Assembly: GCA_964057225.1 (NCBI GenBank)
Contig: CAXKVF010000073.1
Span: 620,001-684,000, forward strand
Length of the DNA: 64,000 bases
Reading direction: 5' to 3'
Origin: Auanema rhodensis
Taxonomy: Eukaryota; Nematoda; Chromadorea; Rhabditida; Rhabditidae
Numbering within the stretch: the first letter of the stretch is position 1; every line of letters starts with the position of its first letter. The notes below the pieces were generated by a model. The model had not been told where the DNA came from. It made no database searches and saw only the letters and a program-made list of their open reading frames with translations. Below, piece by piece: positions 54,384 through 64,000 of this stretch. The position numbers and the translations under genes were made by a program.

Positions 54384-57199
54384 AAATTTCAAAGTCATGG
54401 TTACCATGAACTAATATCAGTAAAAATTTGTTTTTAGACTAATATGGACATGGGGAATCTAATTTTGAAAACCGCATCTCTTTATCTTTCACGTGAAGCG
54501 AGTTACATACCAAGTGCACATCACGTGTACATTTAATTAGCATAAATTAAAGTTCACGTAAATTTCAAAGTCATGGTTACCATGAACCATTATCAATAAA
54601 AATTTGTTTTTAGACTAATATGGACATGGGGAATCTAATTTTGAAAACCGCATCTCTTTATCTTTCACGTGAAGCGAGTTACATACCAAGTGCACATCAC
54701 GTGTACATTTAATTAGCATAAATTAAAGTTCACGTAAATTTCAAAGTCATGGTTACCATGAACTAATATCAATAAAAATTTGTTTTTAGACTAATATGGA
54801 CATGGGGAATCTAATTTTGAAAACTGCATCTCTTTATCTTTCACGTGAAGCGAGTTACATACCAAGTGCACATCACGTGTACAATTAATTAGCATAAATT
54901 AAAGTTCACGTAAATTTCAAAGTCATGGTTACCATGAAGCAATATCAATAAAAATTTGTTTCTAGACTAATATGGACATGGGGAATCTAATTTTGAAAAC
55001 CGCATCTCTTTATCTTTCACGTGAAGCGAGTTACATACCAAGTGCACATCACGTGTACATTTAATTAGCATAAATTAAAGTTCACGTAAATTTCAAAGTC
55101 ATGGTTACCATGAAGCAATATCAATAAAAATTTGTTTTTAGACTAATATGGACATGGGGAATCTAATTTTGAAAACCACATCTCTTTATCTTTCACGTGA
55201 AGCGAGGTACATACCAAGTGCACATCACGTGTACAATTAATTAGCATAAATTAAAGTTCACGTAAATTTCAAAGTCATGGTTACCATGAACCAATATCAA
55301 TAAAAATTTGTTTTTAGACTAATATGTACATGGGGAATCTAATTTTGAAAACCGCATCTCTTTATCTTTCACGTGAAGCGAGTTACATACCAAGTGCACA
55401 TCACGTGTACATTTAATTAGCATAAATTAAAGTTCACGTAAATTTCAAAGTCATGGTTACCATGCACCAATATCAATAAAAATCTGTTTTTAGACTAATA
55501 TGGACATGGGGAATCTAATTTTGAAAACCGCATCTCTTTATCTTTCACGTGAAGCGAGTTACATACCAAGTGCACATCACGTGTACATTTAATTAGCATA
55601 AATTAAAGTTCACGTAAATTTCAAAGTCATGGTTACCATGAACCAATATCAATAAAAATTTGTTTTTAGACTAATATGGACATGGGGAATCTAATTTTGA
55701 AAACCGCATCTCTTTATCTTTCACGTGAAGCGAGTTACATACCAAGTGCACATCACGTGTACATTTAATTAGCATAAATTAAAGTTCACGTAAATTTCAA
55801 AGTCATGGTTACCATGCACCAATATCAATAAAAATTTGTTTTTAGACTAATATGAACATGGGAAATCTAATTTTGAAAACCGCATCTCTTTACCTTTCAC
55901 GTGAAGCGAGTTACATACCAAGTGCACATCACGTGTACATTTAATTAGCATAAATTAAAGTTCACGTAAATTTCAAAGTCATGGTTACCATGAAGCAATA
56001 TCAATAAAAATTTGTTTTTAGACTAATATGGACATGGGGAATCTAATTTTGAAAACCACATCTCTTTATCTCTCACGTGAAGCGAGTTACATACCAAGTG
56101 CACATCACGTGTACATTTAATTAGCATAAATTAAAGTTCACGTAAATTTCAAAGTCATGGTTACCATGAACCAATATCAATAAAAATTTGTTTTTAGACT
56201 AATATGGACATGGGGAATCTAATTTTGAAAACCGCATCTCTTTATCTTTCACGTGAAGCGAGTTACATACCAAGTGCACATCACGTGTACATTTAATTAG
56301 CATAAATTAAAGTTCACGTAAATTTCAAAGTCATGGTTACCATGAACTAATATCAATAAAAATTTGTTTTTAGACTAATATGGACATGGGGAATCTAATT
56401 TTGAAAACCGCATCTCTTTATCTTTCACGTGAAGCGAGTTACATACCAAGTGCACATCACGTGTACATTTAATTAGCATAAATTAAAGTTCACGTAAATT
56501 TCAAAGTCATGGTTACCATGAACCAATATCAATAAAAATTTGTTTTTAGACTAATATGGACATGGGGAATCTAATTTTGAAAACCGCATCTCTTTATCTT
56601 TCACGTGAAGCGAGTTACATACCAAGTGCACATCACGTGTACATTTAATTAGCATAATTTAAAGTTCACGTAAATTTCAAAGTCATGGTTACCATGCACC
56701 AATATCAATAAAAATTTGTTTTTAGACTAATATGAACATGGGGAATCTAATTTTGAAAACCGCATCTCTTTATCTTTCACGTGAAGCGAGTTACATACCA
56801 AGTGCACATCACGTGTACATTTAATTAGCATAAATTAAAGTTCACGTAAATTTCAAAGTCATGGTTACCATGAACCAATATCAATAAAAATTTGTTTTTA
56901 GACTAATATGGACATGGGGAATCTAATTTTGAAAACCGCATCTCTATATCTTTCACGTGAAGCGAGTTACATACCAAGTGCACATCACGTGTACATTTAA
57001 TTAGCATAAATTAAAGTTCACGTAAATTTCAAAGTCATGGTTACCATGCACCAATATCAATAAAAATTTGTTTTTAGACTAATATGGACATGGGGAATCT
57101 AATTTTGAAAACCGCATCTCTTTATCTTTCACGTGAAGCGAGTTACATACCAAGTGCACATCACGTGTACATTTAATTAGCATAAATTAAAGTTCACGT
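54384..57199 (+). repeat. 16-monomer block, first copy (partner 58608-61423)
   Basis: Rare markers in order are CAGTAAA, AACCATTA, AAACTGC+149A, 51C, 91A+149A, ATGTACA, AATCTG, plain AACCA, CACCA+64A, 91A+105C, AACCA, AACTA, AACCA ending ATAATTTA, CACCA+64A, CTCTATATC, CACCA. All recur 4224 bp (24 monomers) downstream. Private changes here are GAGGTAC near 55205, GGGAAAT near 55862 and TTACCTT near 55891. Confidence 0.92.
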
Positions 57200-58079
57200 A
57201 AATTTCAAAGTCATGGTTACCATGAACCAATATCAATAAAAATTTGTTTTTAGACTAATATGGACATGAGGAATCTAATTTTGAAAACCGCATCTCTTTA
57301 TCTTTCACGTGAAGCGAGTTACATACCAAGTGCACATCACGTGTACATTTAATTAGCATAAATTAAAGTTCACGTAAATTTCAAAGTCATGGTTACCATG
57401 AACCAATATCAATAAAAATTTGTTTTTAGACTAATATGGACATGGGGAATCTAATTTTGAAAACCGCATCTCTTTATCTTTCACGTGAAGCGAGTTACAT
57501 ACCAAGTGCACATCACGTGTACATTTAATTAGCATAAATTAAAGTTCACGTAAATTTCAAAGTCATGGTTACCATGAACCAATATCAATAAAAATTTGTT
57601 TTTAGACTAATATGGACATGGGGAATCTAATTTTGAAAACCGCATCTCTTTATCTTTCACGTGAAGCGAGTTACATACCAAGTGCACATCACGTGTACAT
57701 TTAATTAGCATAAATTAAAGTTCACGTAAATTTCAAAGTCATGGTTACCATGAACCAATATCAATAAAAATTTGTTTTTAGACTAATATGGACATGGGGA
57801 ATCTAATTTTGAAAACCGCATCTCTTTATCTTTCACGTGAAGCGAGTTACATACCAAGTGCACATCACGTGTACATTTAATTAGCATAAATTAAAGTTCA
57901 CGTAAACTTCAAAGTCATGGTTACCATGCACCAATATCAATAAAAATTTGTTTTTAGACTAATATGGACATGGGGAATCTAATTTTGAAAACCGCATCTC
58001 TTTATCTTTCACGTGAAGCGAGTTACATACCAAGTGCACATCACGTGTACATTTAATTAGCATAAATTAAAGTTCACGT

Positions 58080-58255
58080 AAATTTCAAAGTCATGGTTAC
58101 CATGAACTAATATCAATAAAAATTTGTGTTAAGACTAATATGGACATGGGGAATCTAATTTTGAAAACCGCATCTCTTTATCTTTCACGTGAAGCGAGTT
58201 ACATACCAAGTGCACATCACGTGTACATTTAATTAGCATAATTTAAAGTTCACGT
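58080..58255 (+). repeat. Monomer with two substitutions in the T-tract
   Basis: This AACTA monomer reads TTTGTGTTAAGACT where others read TTTGTTTTTAGACT, two changes four bases apart, without a length change. The T-tract half of the inverted repeat at 38-53 is disrupted. It also ends with ATAATTTA, shared with 56496-56671 and 60720-60895. I saw no second copy with this change in the window, so it is recent or an error. Confidence 0.7.
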
Positions 58256-58607
58256 AAATTTCAAAGTCATGGTTACCATGCACCAATATCAATAAAAATT
58301 TGTTTTTAGACTAATATGAACATGGGGAATCTAATTTTGAAAACCGCATCTCTTTATCTTTCACGTGAAGCGAGTTACATACCAAGTGCACATCACGTGT
58401 ACATTTAATTAGCATAAATTAAAGTTCACGTAAATTTCAAAGTCATGGTTACCATGCACCAATATCAATAAAAATTTGTTTTTAGACTAATATGGACATG
58501 GGGAATCTAATTTTGAAAACCGCATCTCTTTATCTTTCACGTGAAGCGAGTTACATACCAAGTGCACATCACGTGTACATTTAATTAGCATAAATTAAAG
58601 TTCACGT

Positions 58608-61423
58608 AAATTTCAAAGTCATGGTTACCATGAACTAATATCAGTAAAAATTTGTTTTTAGACTAATATGGACATGGGGAATCTAATTTTGAAAACCGCA
58701 TCTCTTTATCTTTCACGTGAAGCGAGTTACATACCAAGTGCACATCACGTGTACATTTAATTAGCATAAATTAAAGTTCACGTAAATTTCAAAGTCATGG
58801 TTACCATGAACCATTATCAATAAAAATTTGTTTTTAGACTAATATGGACATGGGGAATCTAATTTTGAAAACCGCATCTCTTTATCTTTCACGTGAAGCG
58901 AGTTACATACCAAGTGCACATCACGTGTACATTTAATTAGCATAAATTAAAGTTCACGTAAATTTCAAAGTCATGGTTACCATGAACTAATATCAATAAA
59001 AATTTGTTTTTAGACTAATATGGACATGGGGAATCTAATTTTGAAAACTGCATCTCTTTATCTTTCACGTGAAGCGAGTTACATACCAAGTGCACATCAC
59101 GTGTACAATTAATTAGCATAAATTAAAGTTCACGTAAATTTCAAAGTCATGGTTACCATGAAGCAATATCAATAAAAATTTGTTTCTAGACTAATATGGA
59201 CATGGGGAATCTAATTTTGAAAACCGCATCTCTTTATCTTTCACGTGAAGCGAGTTACATACCAAGTGCACATCACGTGTACATTTAATTAGCATAAATT
59301 AAAGTTCACGTAAATTTCAAAGTCATGGTTACCATGAAGCAATATCAATAAAAATTTGTTTTTAGACTAATATGGACATGGGGAATCTAATTTTGAAAAC
59401 CACATCTCTTTATCTTTCACGTGAAGCGAGTTACATACCAAGTGCACATCACGTGTACAATTAATTAGCATAAATTAAAGTTCACGTAAATTTCAAAGTC
59501 ATGGTTACCATGAACCAATATCAATAAAAATTTGTTTTTAGACTAATATGTACATGGGGAATCTAATTTTGAAAACCGCATCTCTTTATCTTTCACGTGA
59601 AGCGAGTTACATACCAAGTGCACATCACGTGTACATTTAATTAGCATAAATTAAAGTTAACGTAAATTTCAAAGTCATGGTTACCATGCACCAATATCAA
59701 TAAAAATCTGTTTTTAGACTAATATGGACATGGGGAATCTAATTTTGAAAACCGCATCTCTTTATCTTTCACGTGAAGCGAGTTACATACCAAGTGCACA
59801 TCACGTGTACATTTAATTAGCATAAATTAAAGTTCACGTAAATTTCAAAGTCATGGTTACCATGAACCAATATCAATAAAAATTTGTTTTTAGACTAATA
59901 TGGACATGGGGAATCTAATTTTGAAAACCGCATCTCTTTATCTTTCACGTGAAGCGAGTTACATACCAAGTGCACATCACGTGTACATTTAATTAGCATA
60001 AATTAAAGTTCACGTAAATTTCAAAGTCATGGTTACCATGCACCAATATCAATAAAAATTTGTTTTTAGACTAATATGAACATGGGGAATCTAATTTTGA
60101 AAACCGCATCTCTTTATCTTTCACGTGAAGCGAGTTACATACCAAGTGCACATCACGTGTACATTTAATTAGCATAAATTAAAGTTCACGTAAATTTCAA
60201 AGTCATGGTTACCATGAAGCAATATCAATAAAAATTTGTTTTTAGACTAATATGGACATGGGGAATCTAATTTTGAAAACCACATCTCTTTATCTCTCAC
60301 GTGAAGCGAGTTACATACCAAGTGCACATCACGTGTACATTTAATTAGCATAAATTAAAGTTCACGTAAATTTCAAAGTCATGGTTACCATGAACCAATA
60401 TCAATAAAAATTTGTTTTTAGACTAATATGGACATGGGGAATCTAATTTTGAAAACCGCATCTCTTTATCTTTCACGTGAAGCGAGTTACATACCAAGTG
60501 CACATCACGTGTACATTTAATTAGCATAAATTAAAGTTCACGTAAATTTCAAAGTCATGGTTACCATGAACTAATATCAATAAAAATTTGTTTTTAGACT
60601 AATATGGACATGGGGAATCTAATTTTGAAAACCGCATCTCTTTATCTTTCACGTGAAGCGAGTTACATACCAAGTGCACATCACGTGTACATTTAATTAG
60701 CATAAATTAAAGTTCACGTAAATTTCAAAGTCATGGTTACCATGAACCAATATCAATAAAAATTTGTTTTTAGACTAATATGGACATGGGGAATCTAATT
60801 TTGAAAACCGCATCTCTTTATCTTTCACGTGAAGCGAGTTACATACCAAGTGCACATCACGTGTACATTTAATTAGCATAATTTAAAGTTCACGTAAATT
60901 TCAAAGTCATGGTTACCATGCACCAATATCAATAAAAATTTGTTTTTAGACTAATATGAACATGGGGAATCTAATTTTGAAAACCGCATCTCTTTATCTT
61001 TCACGTGAAGCGAGTTACATACCAAGTGCACATCACGTGTACATTTAATTAGCATAAATTAAAGTTCACGTAAATTTCAAAGTCATGGTTACCATGAACC
61101 AATATCAATAAAAATTTGTTTTTAGACTAATATGGACATGGGGAATCTAATTTTGAAAACCGCATCTCTATATCTTTCACGTGAAGCGAGTAACATACCA
61201 AGTGCACATCACGTGTACATTTAATTAGCATAAATTAAAGTTCACGTAAATTTCAAAGTCATGGTTACCATGCACCAATATCAATAAAAATTTGTTTTTA
61301 GACTAATATGGACATGGGGAATCTAATTTTGAAAACCGCATCTCTTTATCTTTCACGTGAAGCGAGTTACATACCAAGTGCACATCACGTGTACATTTAA
61401 TTAGCATAAATTAAAGTTCACGT
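58608..61423 (+). repeat. 16-monomer block, second copy (partner 54384-57199)
   Basis: It has the same rare markers in the same order as 54384-57199. Private changes are GTTAACG near 59659 and GAGTAACAT near 61190. The GAGTAACAT change is also in the next duplication (62950), so it arose before that duplication and after this one, which orders the two events. Confidence 0.92.
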
Positions 61424-63887
61424 AAATTTCAAAGTCATGGTTACCATGCACCAATATCAATAAAAATTTGTTTTTAGACTAATATGAACATGGGGAATCT
61501 AATTTTGAAAACCGCATCTCTTTATCTTTCACGTGAAGCGAGTTACATACCAAGTGCACATCACGTGTACATTTAATTAGCATAAATTAAAGTTCACGTA
61601 AATTTCAAAGTCATGGTTACCATGAAGCAATATCAATAAAAATTTGTTTTTAGACTAATATGGACATGGGGAATCTAATTTTGAAAACCACATCTCTTTA
61701 TCTCTCACGTGAAGCGAGTTACATACCAAGTGCACATCACGTGTACATTTAATTAGCATAAATTAAAGTTCACGTAAATTTCAAAGTCATGGTTACCATG
61801 AACCAATATCAATAAAAATTTGTTTTTAGACTAATATGGACATGGGGAATCTAATTTTGAAAACCGCATCTCTTTATCTTTCACGTGAAGCGAGTTACAT
61901 ACCAAGTGCACATCACGTGTACATTTAATTAGCATAAATTAAAGTTCACGTAAATTTCAAAGTCATGGTTACCATGAACTAATATCAATAAAAATTTGTT
62001 TTTAGACTAATATGGACATGGGGAATCTAATTTTGAAAACCGCATCTCTTTATCTTTCACGTGAAGCGAGTTACATACCAAGTGCACATCACGTGTACAT
62101 TTAATTAGCATAAATTAAAGTTCACGTAAATTTCAAAGTCATGGTTACCATGAACCAATATCAATAAAAATTTGTTTTTAGACTAATATGGACATGGGGA
62201 ATCTAATTTTGAAAACCGCATCTCTTTATCTTTCACGTGAAGCGAGTTACATACCAAGTGCACATCACGTGTACATTTAATTAGCATAAATTAAAGTTCA
62301 CGTAAATTTCAAAGTCATGGTTACCATGAACTAATATCAATAAAAATTTGTTTTTAGACTAATATGGACATGGGGAATCTAATTTTGAAAACCGCATCTC
62401 TTTATCTTTCACGTGAAGCGAGTTACATACCAAGTGCACATCACGTGTACATTTAATTAGCATAAATTAAAGTTCACGTAAATTTCAAAGTCATGGTTAC
62501 CATGAACCAATATCAATAAAAATTTGTTTTTAGACTAATATGGACATGGGGAATCTAATTTTGAAAACCGCATCTCTTTATCTTTCACGTGAAGCGAGTT
62601 ACATACCAAGTGCACATCACGTGTACATTTAATTAGCATAATTTAAAGTTCACGTAAATTTCAAAGTCATGGTTACCATGCACCAATATCAATAAAAATT
62701 TGTTTTTAGACTAATATGAACATGGGGAATCTAATTTTGAAAACCGCATCTCTTTATCTTTCACGTGAAGCGAGTTACATACCAAGTGCACATCACGTGT
62801 ACATTTAATTAGCATAAATTAAAGTTCACGTAAATTTCAAAGTCATGGTTACCATGAACCAATATCAATAAAAATTTGTTTTTAGACTAATATGGACATG
62901 GGGAATCTAATTTTGAAAACCGCATCTCTATATCTTTCACGTGAAGCGAGTAACATACCAAGTGCACATCACGTGTACATTTAATTAGCATAAATTAAAG
63001 TTCACGTAAATTTCAAAGTCATGGTTACCATGCACCAATATCAATAAAAATTTGTTTTTAGACTAATATGGACATGGGGAATCTAATTTTGAAAACCGCA
63101 TCTCTTTATCTTTCACGTGAAGCGAGTTACATACCAAGTGCACATCACGTGTACATTTAATTAGCATAAATTAAAGTTCACGTAAATTTCAAAGTCATGG
63201 TTACCATGCACCAATATCAATAAAAATTTGTTTTTAGACTAATATGAACATGGGGAATCTAATTTTGAAAACCGCATCTCTTTATCTTTCACGTGAAGCG
63301 AGTTACATACCAAGTGCACATCACGTGTACATTTAATTAGCATAAATTAAAGTTCACGTAAATTTCAAAGTCATGGTTACCATGAAGCAATATCAATAAA
63401 AATTTGTTTTTAGACTAATATGGACATGGGGAATCTAATTTTGAAAACCACATCTCTTTATCTCTCACGTGAAGCGAGTTACATACCAAGTGCACATCAC
63501 GTGTACATTTAATTAGCATAAATTAAAGTTCACGTAAATTTCAAAGTCATGGTTACCATGAACCAATATCAATAAAAATTTGTTTTTAGACTAATATGGA
63601 CATGGGGAATCTAATTTTGAAAACCGCATCTCTTTATCTTTCACGTGAAGCGAGTTACATACCAAGTGCACATCACGTGTACATTTAATTAGCATAAATT
63701 AAAGTTCACGTAAATTTCAAAGTCATGGTTACCATGAACTAATATCAATAAAAATTTGTTTTTAGACTAATATGGACATGGGGAATCTAATTTTGAAAAC
63801 CGCATCTCTTTATCTTTCACGTGAAGCGAGTTACATACCAAGTGCACATCACGTGTACATTTAATTAGCATAAATTAAAGTTCACGT
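60368..63887 (+). repeat. Tandem 10-monomer unit, two copies (2 x 1760 bp)
   Basis: The order AACCA, AACTA, AACCA with ATAATTTA, CACCA+64A, AACCA with CTCTATATC and GAGTAACAT, CACCA, CACCA+64A, AAGCA with 91A and 105C, AACCA, AACTA occurs at 60368-62127 and 62128-63887. I noticed no difference between the copies. A further copy may start at 63888, where only 113 bp remain in the window. Confidence 0.9.
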
Positions 63888-64000
63888 AAATTTCAAAGTC
63901 ATGGTTACCATGAACCAATATCAATAAAAATTTGTTTTTAGACTAATATGGACATGGGGAATCTAATTTTGAAAACCGCATCTCTTTATCTTTCACGTGA
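63888..64000 (+). repeat. Partial monomer at the window edge
   Basis: The first 113 bp of an AACCA monomer. The sequence stops inside the palindrome at monomer positions 105-114, with no sign that the array is ending. Confidence 0.95.

Larger units (their letters stand above)
1..64000 (+). repeat. 176 bp satellite DNA array, head to tail, filling the window
   Basis: The word AAATTTCAAAG recurs every 176 bases through the whole window. The phase returns to the start of a 60-base line every 15 monomers (1, 2641, 5281 and so on to 39601); after one deleted base near 41350 it runs one base early to the end. There are 363 complete monomers plus a 113 bp remainder, all in one orientation. The consensus has 56 G or C in 176 bases. 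Monomers usually differ by only a few substitutions from a recurring set. Many eukaryotic centromeric satellites have monomers of about 150-180 bp, near the length of a nucleosome plus linker, so a centromeric or pericentromeric origin is the likeliest reading. I do not recognise the monomer as a published family. The array continues past both window ends. Confidence 0.98.

Noticed and set aside
1-64000. Regular direct repeats resembling a CRISPR array
   Set aside because: The full 176 bp period is conserved; there are no short repeats separated by unique spacers and no cas genes.
1-64000. CENP-B box
   Set aside because: The consensus has no TTCG. The 83C variant (near 20850 and 22962) creates TTCG, but the downstream bases do not fit the box.
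1-64000. A gene coding for a repetitive protein
   Set aside because: The 176 bp period shifts the frame in each copy and stop codons occur in all frames.
1-64000. RNA polymerase III gene or tRNA-derived repeat
   Set aside because: I see no convincing A box and B box pair, no tRNA-like fold and no 3' tail; GGTTACC alone is not a B box.
1-64000. Telomeric or rDNA spacer repeat
   Set aside because: There are no TTAGGG- or TTTAGGG-like runs, and no rRNA sequence or spacer features at either end.

Overview
The whole 64 kb window is one uninterrupted satellite DNA array. A 176 bp monomer, about 32 % GC, is repeated head to tail on one strand from the first base to the last. Counting from base 1, there are 234 monomers of exactly 176 bp (1-41184), one of 175 bp (41185-41359), 128 more of 176 bp (41360-63887), and a 113 bp partial copy at the end. 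I see no genes, RNA genes, transposon insertions, inversions or unique sequence, and neither edge of the array lies in the window. A nucleosome-scale monomer in a long homogeneous array points to a eukaryotic genome and fits a centromeric or pericentromeric satellite. Centromere function is inference. I do not recognise the monomer as a named satellite and cannot name the organism.

Monomer positions used throughout: position 1 is the first A of AAATTTCAAAG, as at window base 1. Monomers differ by a limited set of recurring substitutions. The most informative is the five-base word at 26-30 (AACCA, AACTA, CACCA, AAGCA or CACAA). Others are 51C, 60G, 64A, 70A, 79T, 91A, 100C, 101T, 103A, 105C, 107T, 113G, 132A and 149A. 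These variants recur in the same order over several monomers, so the array has a higher-order layer of local multi-monomer duplications with units of 4, 6, 7, 10, 12 and 16 monomers.

Layout: 1-1408 mixed monomers; 1409-3168 a run of ten CACCA monomers; 3697-5808 a tandem 6-mer; 6513-11088 two copies of a 10-mer block 2816 bp apart; 11089-20592 mixed, including a block (17425-19888) that reappears at 27281-29744; 20593-24992 a 12-mer in about two copies with no difference noticed; 28689-30800 a tandem 6-mer; 31505-40480 a domain marked by CACAA, 113G and 107T, with a 7-mer; 41185-41359 the only length-variant monomer; 41360-43119 a 70A/100C cluster; 43824-50511 a domain marked by 105C with 6-mers and a 4-mer; 50512-54383 mixed monomers; 54384-61423 a 16-mer in two copies 4224 bp apart; 60368-63887 a tandem 10-mer.

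Each monomer carries several short symmetric motifs: a 15 bp dyad at 12-26, an A-tract/T-tract hairpin at 38-53, the palindrome TTCACGTGAA at 105-114, and a 7 bp inverted repeat at 149-168. It also has three CACGT cores spaced 32 and 33 bp apart; the middle one reads ATCACGTG, an exact match to the budding-yeast centromere element CDEI. Whether any of these binds a protein cannot be told from sequence.
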